5,806 nt of DNA from positions 1 through 5,806 of the forward strand of contig JAQGMT010000054.1 in the NCBI GenBank assembly GCA_028292185.1, given 5' to 3'. Shown piece after piece: positions 1-5,806 of the stretch. Made by a program: the position numbers and the translations under genes. How positions within the stretch are numbered: position 1 is the first letter of the stretch; each line of letters begins with the position of its first letter. The notes below the pieces were generated by a model. It was not told the DNA's origin. It saw only the letters and a program-made list of their open reading frames with translations, and searched no databases. The stretch comes from Ramlibacter sp. GTDB lineage: Bacteria > Pseudomonadota > Gammaproteobacteria > Burkholderiales > Burkholderiaceae_C.

Positions 1-500
1 AGCTGGAACGGCGCCGCGCTGGCGCCATAGTTGGCTTTGTCGGGATTGGCTTTGGCGTAGTCCACCAGCTGTTGCACGGTACGCGCCGGATGCGACTGGC
101 CCACCACCAGGATCAAGGGGAACGAGCCGACCAGCGACACCGGCGCGAAATCCTTCAAAGGCGAATAAGGCAGCTTGCTGTAGATCGCCGGGTTCATCGA
201 CATCGGCCCGCTCGGGCCGAACAGGATGGTGTAGCCGTCAGGCGCCGCCTTGGCGGCGTACTGCGCGGCAATGATGGACTGCGCGCCGGCCTTGTTCTCG
301 ACGATCACGGTCTGGCCCAGGCCCTTGCCCAGTTCCGCGGCGATGACGCGCGCCAAAAGGTCGGTGCCGCCGCCCGGCGCGTAGCCGACGATCAGCTGGA
401 TCGGCTTGCTGGGATACGTGGCTTGCGCTTGCGCCAGCGGCGCCGCCAGCGCGACGCACGACCAGGCCAACAGGCGCCACAAATCGAGGGTGCGGGTCAT
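1..500 (-). CDS. Bug-family tripartite tricarboxylate transporter substrate-binding protein (3' end missing)
   Basis: This is a periplasmic binding protein of the Bug (TctC-like) family, which captures small carboxylates and similar solutes. Only the first 166 codons are in the window; family members are usually about 320-330 residues, so roughly half is missing. Residues 1-27 form a signal peptide with a hydrophobic stretch and an AQA end, cleaved near A27. The mature part opens with the family hallmark YPSKPIQLIVGYAPGGGTD (residues 29-47), followed by VENKAGA (67-73) and PDGYTILFG (87-95), all standard Bug blocks that shape the ligand cleft. The ATG at 498-500 is preceded by AGGAG with a 7-base spacer, the clearest ribosome binding site in the window. 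It starts 52 bases after the stop of the ThDP enzyme, which suggests shared transcription. No membrane subunits (TctA/TctB) are visible, and many Bug proteins are orphans. The family call is firm; the ligand is unknown. Confidence 0.95.
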   Translation of the reverse strand, partial: MTRTLDLWRLLAWSCVALAAPLAQAQATYPSKPIQLIVGYAPGGGTDLLARVIAAELGKGLGQTVIVENKAGAQSIIAAQYAAKAAPDGYTILFGPSGPMSMNPAIYSKLPYSPLKDFAPVSLVGSFPLILVVGQSHPARTVQQLVDYAKANPDKANYGASAAPFQ

Positions 501-552
501 CGTGAGTCTCCTGCGAGGTGAAGATGAATTCGCGCGTACGCGTGAGGCCGGC
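501..552. other. Intergenic gap with a 10-bp palindrome, ThDP enzyme to Bug gene
   Basis: This 52-base gap holds the Bug ribosome binding site and a perfect 10-bp inverted repeat, CGCGTACGCG (533-542), 33-42 bases upstream of the Bug start. The palindrome has no loop and no following T-run in either direction, so it is not a rho-independent terminator. It could be an operator half or simply a chance product of CG-rich sequence. I see no promoter boxes. Confidence 0.35.
508..512 (-). promoter_or_regulatory. Ribosome binding site of the Bug gene
   Basis: Read on the minus strand, AGGAG lies 7 bases before the ATG at 500. It is a strong Shine-Dalgarno match and fixes the start of the binding-protein gene. 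The other four genes have weak or no such motif, so this gene may be translated more efficiently than its upstream neighbours, as expected for an abundant periplasmic receptor. Confidence 0.75.
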
Positions 553-2274
553 TCACAGCGCCGTGATCCGTACGCAGAGCACCGCGGCCTGGCCGCCGTC
601 GAGCGCTTTCAAACAGCGTTGAATGGCCGCGCGAAGTTGCTCGGGATCGTCTATGGTTTCGGCGTGCGCACCGAACGCGGCCGCCACGTCGGCGAAGCCG
701 CGGCGCTCGCCGCCCAGGCGTGCCTGGAATTCATCCGCGCGCGCGGCCGCGCCATCCGGATAGACCTTCAGCACGGCTTCCTTCACCGCCTGCCAGCCGC
801 CGTTGTCCAGGATCACCGTGAAGATCGGCAGCCGGTACTCCTGCGCCACCGCATACACGGACGTCGGATTGCAGAAGTGGAATCCGCCATCGCCGACCAC
901 TTGCACGACACGATTGCGCGGACGCGCGAGCTTCGCACCCAAGGCCATGCCGCCACTGAAGCCCAGGCCGCCGCCGGCCAGGCCAATGTAGCTTTGCGGC
1001 AGCGTGCGCTCGATCTGGCTCATCACCGCCGGCGCATTCCGGATGGCTTCGTTGACGACCACGTCGTCCGGCTCGAGCACTTCGTTCAAGGCGGCGCAAA
1101 CGAATTCCGGTGAGACCGCACCGAGGACACCCGGCCGGGCGCCCGACGCGGCAATGCGCTGGCGGCGATCGGCGTGTTGCGGTTTCCATCCGGCAATGCG
1201 CTGCGCCACGCGGTGGCGGAACGCGTCGTCCGCTTCGGCGCGGACGATGGCGAGCACTTGCGCAATCACGGTGCCGCAGTCGGCCTGCACGCGCAAGTCG
1301 GTGGGGAAGCCCCACATCGGAAAATCCTTCTTCACCGCGTCGACGTCGACGTGCAGCCAGGGCAATGCCGGCCGATCGGGGACGAACTTCGGCAACCACG
1401 GCACGTCGACATCGAGCAGCAATCCGAGATCCGCGTCGACCAGGGCGGGCACCGGGTCGAAGCCCGCAAAGCAATCCGAATTGCGCGGGATGTTCAGGTG
1501 CTGCGGTCCGTACTCGAACACGCGGATACCGCAGGCGTGCGCCAGTTCATCGAGCAGCGCCACCGCTTCGGGCTTGCGGCCCAGGTAAGACGTGATGGCG
1601 ATCGGATTGCGCGCCTCGAGCAGCCGCTTGGCGATGCGCCGCGCAGTGCCCTCGTCCACGCCGGCGGCTGCCACTGAACCGAAGCGCTCCTGCGGAAAAG
1701 TGCGGATGGCGCTCTCGTCCCACTCTTGCGCCAGCGTCTCGCGTGGCAGCGTCATGAACACCGGCCCCGGCGGATCGCTCTGCATCAGGGTATGGCCGCG
1801 CCGCAGCGCTTCCTTGGCCACCACGCCCGACGGCAAGGTGTATTCCCATTTCACATAGGGCCGCACCAGGCTGCCGATGTCGTACGGGTCCTGCACGAAA
1901 TGCACGTAGTTGTCGCGCGAGCCCGGCAGTTCGCCATGGAGGCTGAAAGGCGCCTTGCCCGCCAACAGGAACACCGGCAAACGCGCACGGAACAGGTTGT
2001 GCAGGCCCATGCTGGAATTGGCGGTGCCCGCATCGACGTGCACCAGCACCGCCTGGCCTCGCCCCGTCATCGCAGCGTATCCGCCGGCCATGTGCACCGC
2101 CACGTTCTCGTGCGGGCACAACACCATGGCCGGATGCGCGCGTCCTTGCGCGTCCCACTCGGCCAGCGATTCGATCAGCGAGACGTGGTCGGTGCCGAGG
2201 TTGGAGAAGACATGCTCGATGCCGAGGTCCACCAGGCCTTCGAGAAAATAGTGGGCAGCTGAATGCGAACGCAT
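553..2274 (-). CDS. Thiamine-diphosphate-dependent enzyme, acetolactate-synthase-like
   Basis: This is a three-domain ThDP enzyme (COG0028 type) of 573 residues from the ATG at 2274. Such enzymes decarboxylate, cleave or condense 2-oxo acids and acyl-CoA compounds in the cytoplasm. The N-terminal pyrimidine-binding domain (about 1-180) starts with the typical helix and GIEHVFSNLGTDH (18-30), and it carries the activating glutamate E56 in PHENVAVHMAGGYA. The central domain spans about 205-345. The C-terminal diphosphate-binding domain has GLAGGGLGFSGGMALGAKLA (431-450) and the cofactor motif GDGG (461-464), ending at D490-N491 in ILDNGGW. The length suits the family. An in-frame GTG at 2325 would add 17 Arg/Pro/His-rich residues; neither start has a good ribosome binding site (GAGGG is 15 bases before the ATG), and I prefer the ATG because the conserved domain begins directly after it. 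It is followed closely by the Bug receptor gene, which suggests catabolism of an imported acid. True acetolactate synthase is unlikely, since no small-subunit gene is adjacent. Substrate unknown. Confidence 0.9.
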   Translation of the reverse strand: MRSHSAAHYFLEGLVDLGIEHVFSNLGTDHVSLIESLAEWDAQGRAHPAMVLCPHENVAVHMAGGYAAMTGRGQAVLVHVDAGTANSSMGLHNLFRARLPVFLLAGKAPFSLHGELPGSRDNYVHFVQDPYDIGSLVRPYVKWEYTLPSGVVAKEALRRGHTLMQSDPPGPVFMTLPRETLAQEWDESAIRTFPQERFGSVAAAGVDEGTARRIAKRLLEARNPIAITSYLGRKPEAVALLDELAHACGIRVFEYGPQHLNIPRNSDCFAGFDPVPALVDADLGLLLDVDVPWLPKFVPDRPALPWLHVDVDAVKKDFPMWGFPTDLRVQADCGTVIAQVLAIVRAEADDAFRHRVAQRIAGWKPQHADRRQRIAASGARPGVLGAVSPEFVCAALNEVLEPDDVVVNEAIRNAPAVMSQIERTLPQSYIGLAGGGLGFSGGMALGAKLARPRNRVVQVVGDGGFHFCNPTSVYAVAQEYRLPIFTVILDNGGWQAVKEAVLKVYPDGAAARADEFQARLGGERRGFADVAAAFGAHAETIDDPEQLRAAIQRCLKALDGGQAAVLCVRITAL

Positions 2275-2340
2275 GCGGCGATTGTGCGGCCCTCGCCCCG
2301 GTGGCGCATGCGAAGTTTCCCGCACGCGAGCGCGCAGTGA
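2275..2340. other. dsbD to ThDP-enzyme junction with twin CGCATGCG palindromes
   Basis: This gap is 66 bases if the ThDP enzyme starts at the ATG 2274, or 15 bases (2326-2340) if it starts at the GTG 2325. Two identical perfect 8-bp palindromes, CGCATGCG, lie at 2270-2277 (covering the ATG) and 2305-2312, with 35 bases centre to centre. No T-run or stable stem marks a terminator for dsbD, and I find no convincing promoter. The palindromes may be a paired operator or may be coincidence. Confidence 0.35.
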
Positions 2341-4488
2341 CTAGAGCTTGGCGATCGCCGAGCGCACTTCGCCCACGCTCAGCACTTCCGACAGCACGAC
2401 CGGGGCGCTGCCGCTCTTGTAGAACACATACACGGGCACACCGTTGCGGCCCAGCTGAGCCAGAGCCGCGGTGATGGCCGGATCTCGGCGCGTCCAGTCG
2501 GCGCGCAGCAGCGTGACGTTTTTCGCGGCAAGGTCGGCCATCACACGCTGGTCGGACAAGGTAGTCTTCTTGTTGTACTGGCACGTGACGCACCAGGCCG
2601 CCGTGAAGTCCACGAACACCGGTTGCCCCGAAGCCAGCACCTGGTCGACACGGCCCGCCTCCCATGGCTGCCACGGACCGCTTGCACTCGCGGCCGACGA
2701 CGGCGGCGGAACGCGGGTGATGCTCGGCCCGGCCGCCCACAGCAGCAATGCCAGGCTGACCATCGCGACGGCGCCGATCACCGTGCGCGCGCGGCCACGC
2801 AGCGTGAACGCCCACACCATCATGCTCATGCCCACCAGCAGCGCGAGCAAGGCGCCCGCCCCGTCGACGCCGCTTTGCTGGCCCAGCACCCACACCAGCC
2901 AGGCCACGGTGCCGAACATCGGAAACGCCATGAACTTGCGGAACTGCTCCATCCACGCGCCGGGCTTGGGCAACCAGCCCGCGATGCCTGGAATCCAACT
3001 CGCCGCGAGATAAGGCAAGGCCATGCCCACTCCGATGGCCGCAAACACCAGCAAGGCCTGCGACGCGGGCAAGCCGATCGCAAAGCCCAGCGAGGCGCCC
3101 ATGAAAGGCGCGGTGCACGGCGAAGCGATGGCCACGGCCAACACGCCGGACACGAATGCATTGGCAACCGGGTGGCGCGCTTGCAGCGTGGCCGCACTGG
3201 AGGGCAAGAACGCGCCAAAGTCGAACAGGCCGGCAAGGTTCAAGCCGATCAGCGTGAACAAGGCCGCCAGCGCAGCCACCACGGCGGGAGACTGCAACTG
3301 GAAGCCCCAGCCCAGTTCTTCTCCCGCGGCGCGCAGCACCAGCATCAGCGCGCCCAGCGCTGCGAACGAAACGATCACGCCCGCGCTGTAGGCAATGCCG
3401 GCGACGCGATGGGCGCGGCGGTCGTTGGCGTGCTGCGTGAACCCGACCACCTTGATCGCCAGGATGGGAAACACGCAAGGCATCAAGTTGAGCATCAAGC
3501 CGCCGAGCAAAGCCCCCAGCAGCGCCGCCGCCAACGTGAGCGAAGGCGTGGACGCCGGCGCGGCCGCGTTGCGCAATGCGGCTTGCAACTGCGGCGAGAC
3601 CGCGCTGGCCGGCGACACCTTGGGCCATTCTCCGACCACTTTCAATTCGTCGCGCCAGCCGCGGCCATCGGCGGCGAGCACCACCGGCATCACGGAGGGA
3701 CTTGCGGCACGCTGCGGCGACAAAGGCACCTGTGCCGTCCACGTTGCACCGTTCCAGGCCTGCGTCCACTTTGCGCCGGTCTCGATCACTTCCGGCGTTT
3801 CCGGAAAGAACTCGAGGGTCTTGCCGCGCAACTCCACCGGCAGCCCTTGCACGCTCAGCTCGATGGCATCGCCGGCCACGCGCACGTGGCTTTCCGTGGT
3901 GACGCCGAGGGTGCCGCGCATGATCGGCCTGGGTTGCGCCGCGAACGCCGCCTGGAAAGCCGATGCATTCAGCGCGGTGCTGCTTTGCGTCGGGATCTTC
4001 AGTGCGAACTCGCCGTCTTCCGGCACGCACTCCTTCTTGCACACCAGCCAATGCGCCTTGAGCTTGAGATCGAGGTCGCTGCCGAGCAGGCCGGGCTTGA
4101 AATCGGGGCTGATGGTGAGCGGCACCGGCAACAGCACGGTGCCGTCGTAGCCGTAGTTGGCCAGGACGCCGAGCGGAATCTTTTTCGGCACCGGCCAGGC
4201 GATGTCGCCGGCCGCTACGCCAGCGGGCAAGGTCCACTCCAGCTGCGTCGGCAGGCCCGAGTCGCCGGAGTTCTTCCAATAGGTGTGCCACTGCGGCTGG
4301 TGCGCCAGCTGCAAGCCGACCCACACTTGCTTGCCTGGTGCCACGCCGTCCGGCGCGTAGGCCAGCAACTCGGCGCGGACGCGCTCGGTGGTGACCACGC
4401 TCTTGCCGCCGGACTGCGCGAACACGGCCGCCGGCAGCGCACAGGCCGCTGCGAGCAATGCCGCACCGAGAAAGCGGAAAAGATTCAT
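2341..4488 (-). CDS. dsbD: Thiol:disulfide interchange protein DsbD, ScsB-like type
   Basis: This inner-membrane reductase takes electrons from cytoplasmic thioredoxin and passes them through the membrane to periplasmic thiol proteins. It has 715 residues, longer than classical DsbD (about 570-620). A signal peptide ends near A24 (VFA/QS). A large periplasmic N-terminal domain (about 30-310) holds the cysteine pair C150-x3-C154 in LVCKKECVPEDG, the pattern of ScsB-like rather than E. coli-type DsbD. About eight hydrophobic segments follow between 318 and 588, with the two membrane cysteines C338 (NLMPCVFP) and C458 (ASPCTAPF), each flanked by prolines as the family requires. The C-terminal thioredoxin domain (about 605-715) has the active site C633-VT-C636 in FTAAWCVTC and a cis-proline loop at GVP (683-685). 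All six redox cysteines are present, so it should be active. The ATG at 4488 gives a proper signal peptide but has no clear ribosome binding site. It begins 37 bases after alaX. No thioredoxin-like, DsbC/ScsC or cytochrome c maturation partner is in the window. Confidence 0.95.
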   Translation of the reverse strand: MNLFRFLGAALLAAACALPAAVFAQSGGKSVVTTERVRAELLAYAPDGVAPGKQVWVGLQLAHQPQWHTYWKNSGDSGLPTQLEWTLPAGVAAGDIAWPVPKKIPLGVLANYGYDGTVLLPVPLTISPDFKPGLLGSDLDLKLKAHWLVCKKECVPEDGEFALKIPTQSSTALNASAFQAAFAAQPRPIMRGTLGVTTESHVRVAGDAIELSVQGLPVELRGKTLEFFPETPEVIETGAKWTQAWNGATWTAQVPLSPQRAASPSVMPVVLAADGRGWRDELKVVGEWPKVSPASAVSPQLQAALRNAAAPASTPSLTLAAALLGALLGGLMLNLMPCVFPILAIKVVGFTQHANDRRAHRVAGIAYSAGVIVSFAALGALMLVLRAAGEELGWGFQLQSPAVVAALAALFTLIGLNLAGLFDFGAFLPSSAATLQARHPVANAFVSGVLAVAIASPCTAPFMGASLGFAIGLPASQALLVFAAIGVGMALPYLAASWIPGIAGWLPKPGAWMEQFRKFMAFPMFGTVAWLVWVLGQQSGVDGAGALLALLVGMSMMVWAFTLRGRARTVIGAVAMVSLALLLWAAGPSITRVPPPSSAASASGPWQPWEAGRVDQVLASGQPVFVDFTAAWCVTCQYNKKTTLSDQRVMADLAAKNVTLLRADWTRRDPAITAALAQLGRNGVPVYVFYKSGSAPVVLSEVLSVGEVRSAIAKL

Positions 4489-4525
4489 CGCAGCGTGGGA
4501 GCTCGGCTGTTGGGCGGAAGTTCCG
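4489..4525. other. Short alaX to dsbD gap
   Basis: There are 37 bases between the alaX stop and the dsbD start. I see no promoter, terminator hairpin or good Shine-Dalgarno sequence. The small size favours read-through transcription from alaX into dsbD. Confidence 0.4.
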
Positions 4526-5311
4526 TCACGCGAAGCCCAGTACGACTCGGCGCGTGGTGGCGCTCTTTTTCTCGAGCTTGGTGACCACGACCTTGCCGAT
4601 CTCGGCGGTATTGGCCACGTGCGTGCCGCCGCAAGGCTGGAAGTCGATCAGGCCCGCGCCGACGCGCCCAGCGACCTCGGTCCGGTCGCCGATCATGATG
4701 GTCCTGATCCGCCCGGTGCCGCGCGGCGGCTGCACCGACATGCTCTTGACCAGCGCCGGGTTGGCATCGAGCTCCTCTTCGCTGATGGAGCCGACCACCA
4801 CGGAATGAGCCGCCGCGACCAGGGCGGCAATTCCGTCGGTCAGCGTTTCCTTGTCGAGCGGGTCGGTCATGTTGAAATCCAGCCGCGCGTAATCGGGCGT
4901 GATCGAGCAGCCGTTCACCAGTTGCGGCACCAGGTGACAGAGCAAGTGCGTGGTCGTGTGAAAACGCATCAGCTTGTGGCGGCGCACCCAGTCAATGTGC
5001 GCCTTCACCTGGTCGCCCGGCTTGATATTCGTCAAAAGATGCTGCTGGCCCTCGGCGGGAACATGGGATATCTGGTGAGTCGGCCGGCCTTCGTCGTCCT
5101 TGCGCTTGCGCGTGTCGGAAACAGCCAGCGCACTGCCGTCGGCCAGCACCAACACCCCGCTGTCGCCGGCCTGCCCGCCGCCTTGCGGATAGAACACCGT
5201 GCGATCCAGCACGATGCCTTGCCCATCCACGGCAACTACCGTGGCGGCGCACTCCTGCAGATAGGCGTCGGTTCGGAAGATTTCGTCGGTGACGAGGCCA
5301 TTCTGGTCCAT
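4526..5311 (-). CDS. alaX: Trans-acting alanyl-tRNA editing protein (AlaX family)
   Basis: This is a free-standing relative of the AlaRS editing domain. AlaX proteins hydrolyse Ser-tRNA-Ala (and in some cases Gly-tRNA-Ala) in the cytoplasm and so prevent serine being put in at alanine codons. It has 261 residues. The N-terminal beta-barrel portion has the family signature FYPQGGGQAGDSG (40-52). The editing core carries the zinc-binding HTTTH (H118, H122) and CGGTH (C227, H231); all four ligands are present. Having both portions fits the longer AlaX classes rather than the minimal editing-only form, and there is no aminoacylation domain. The ATG at 5309-5311 is supported by an in-frame TAG (5336-5338 on the plus strand) only 24 bases before it, with no other start between; a weak AGG precedes it. 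It is first in the minus-strand gene run and divergent from the sorbosone dehydrogenase-like gene. The family call is firm; tRNA and amino-acid preference are inferred from the family. Confidence 0.94.
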   Translation of the reverse strand: MDQNGLVTDEIFRTDAYLQECAATVVAVDGQGIVLDRTVFYPQGGGQAGDSGVLVLADGSALAVSDTRKRKDDEGRPTHQISHVPAEGQQHLLTNIKPGDQVKAHIDWVRRHKLMRFHTTTHLLCHLVPQLVNGCSITPDYARLDFNMTDPLDKETLTDGIAALVAAAHSVVVGSISEEELDANPALVKSMSVQPPRGTGRIRTIMIGDRTEVAGRVGAGLIDFQPCGGTHVANTAEIGKVVVTKLEKKSATTRRVVLGFA

Positions 5312-5374
5312 AAGGCCTATTCTCGGGGTTTCCGCCTACACCTCTGCGGCAAGGGGCAAACCACACTGTCGAGC
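5312..5374. promoter_or_regulatory. Divergent intergenic region, alaX and sorbosone dehydrogenase-like gene
   Basis: These 63 bases separate two genes read in opposite directions, so promoters for both should lie here or extend into the neighbouring coding sequence. The region is less GC-rich near 5318-5330. TATTCT at 5318-5323 resembles a plus-strand -10 box at four of six positions, but no matching -35 element is visible, so I do not call it a promoter. No large inverted repeat or riboswitch-like structure is apparent. Confidence 0.4.
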
Positions 5375-5806
5375 ATGAAACTGCGCTCCAGCTCCTTGGC
5401 ATTCGCCCTCGCCGCATGCGGCTTGCTCGCTTGCAACATGCCGGCCCTCGCTGCCGGCGCGGTGGGGGTGGGGCCGAACCCGACGCTGCCGGCGCCCGAG
5501 AAGAACCTGGTGCCGACGGTGAATATTGCGCCGGCCAAGGGTTGGCCGCAAGGCGCACGCCCTACCGCGCCCAAAGGCTTTCGGGTCACCGCGTTCGCCG
5601 GCGGCCTGGCCCACCCGCGCTGGGTGTACGTGCTGCCCAATGGCGACGTGCTGGTGGCCGAGAGCGACGCGCCGGCCAAGCCCGAAGACGAGAAAGGCGT
5701 GCGCGGGCTGGTGACCAAGCTGGTGATGAAGCGCGCCGGCTCCGGCGTGGGCAGCGCCAACCGCATCACCCTGCTGCGCGACGCCAACGGCGACGGCATT
5801 GCGGAG
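5375..5806 (+). CDS. PQQ-dependent sugar (sorbosone) dehydrogenase family protein, N-terminal part
   Basis: The frame opens at the ATG 5375 and stays open for 144 codons to the window edge, so the 3' end is missing; complete members are about 400-450 residues. Residues 1-28 are an export signal with basic K2 and R4, a hydrophobic core and either a lipobox (LAAC ending at C15 or LLAC ending at C20) or a type I site after ALAA (24-27). The mature part shows the family blocks APKGFRVTAFAGGLAHPRW (65-83), LPNGDVLVAES (87-97) and ANRITLLRDANGDGIAE (128-144), typical of the first blades of the glucose/sorbosone dehydrogenase propeller; DANGDGIAE resembles a calcium-binding loop. Such proteins oxidise sugars or aldehydes in the periplasm using PQQ, but most of this subfamily are untested and the catalytic and PQQ residues lie outside the window. 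No start codon lies in frame between alaX and this ATG; the ribosome binding site is weak (GAG close to the ATG). Confidence 0.9.
   Translation, partial: MKLRSSSLAFALAACGLLACNMPALAAGAVGVGPNPTLPAPEKNLVPTVNIAPAKGWPQGARPTAPKGFRVTAFAGGLAHPRWVYVLPNGDVLVAESDAPAKPEDEKGVRGLVTKLVMKRAGSGVGSANRITLLRDANGDGIAE

Noticed and set aside
406..1677. Plus-strand frames antisense to the ThDP enzyme (for example 406-1113 and 1174-1677)
   Set aside because: They have no domain signatures or ribosome binding sites, and the minus-strand frame encodes a full ThDP enzyme through this stretch.
553..2274. Annotation of the ThDP enzyme as acetolactate synthase large subunit (IlvB)
   Set aside because: There is no adjacent regulatory subunit (IlvH/IlvN) gene or ilvC, and the cofactor motif and context differ. 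Only the superfamily is supported.
1547..4324. A 925-codon open frame on the minus strand spanning most of dsbD and part of the ThDP gene
   Set aside because: It is in a different frame from both recognised genes. Its translation is Arg/Ala/Gly-rich with no domain, while the overlapping frames carry complete conserved motifs. Long spurious frames are expected at this GC content.
2623..4584. A 653-codon plus-strand frame antisense to dsbD
   Set aside because: The translation is low-complexity, rich in Arg, Gln, His and Ala, with no recognisable motif. It mirrors the codon bias of dsbD on the opposite strand.
5318..5323. TATTCT as a -10 box for the plus-strand gene
   Set aside because: It matches four of six consensus positions with no -35 element at the right spacing, so it is too weak to call.
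5317..5799. A 160-codon minus-strand frame opposite the sorbosone dehydrogenase-like gene
   Set aside because: The plus-strand frame from 5375 has a signal peptide and clear family blocks. The minus-strand translation has no recognisable domain.

Overview
The window is GC-rich chromosomal DNA whose gene content points to a betaproteobacterium of the order Burkholderiales. The main pointers are a Bug-family (tripartite tricarboxylate transporter type) periplasmic binding protein beside a thiamine-diphosphate enzyme, a ScsB-like DsbD reductase, and the third-position G/C bias that leaves long spurious frames open in every reading frame. The genus cannot be fixed from the sequence alone.

Layout: four genes lie head to tail on the minus strand. 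In transcription order they are a trans-acting alanyl-tRNA editing protein (AlaX, 5311-4526), a long DsbD/ScsB-type thiol:disulfide reductase (4488-2341), an acetolactate-synthase-like thiamine-diphosphate (ThDP) enzyme (2274-553, possibly from a GTG at 2325), and a Bug-family solute-binding protein (500 to beyond position 1, 3' end missing). The gaps are only 37, 66 (or 15) and 52 bases, and I see no terminator hairpin in them, so some or all of these genes may be co-transcribed. A fifth gene on the plus strand, from 5375 and running off the right edge, encodes the exported N-terminal part of a PQQ/sorbosone-dehydrogenase-type beta-propeller protein. It is divergent from alaX across 63 bases.

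Function: the ThDP enzyme and the Bug protein look like a catabolic pair, in which a small organic acid is captured in the periplasm and a 2-oxo acid or acyl compound is cleaved or condensed in the cytoplasm. The substrate cannot be read from the sequence. DsbD/ScsB would carry electrons from cytoplasmic thioredoxin to periplasmic thiol proteins, and AlaX clears mischarged tRNA-Ala. These last two are housekeeping quality-control functions with no obvious biochemical link to the ThDP/Bug pair.

There is no stretch of 300 bases without a gene. I see no RNA gene, insertion sequence, CRISPR array, phage gene or attachment site. I do not see a convincing new system here. The points worth a second look are the uncharacterised ThDP/Bug pair, the ScsB-type DsbD with no partner in view, and small palindromes in two gene junctions.
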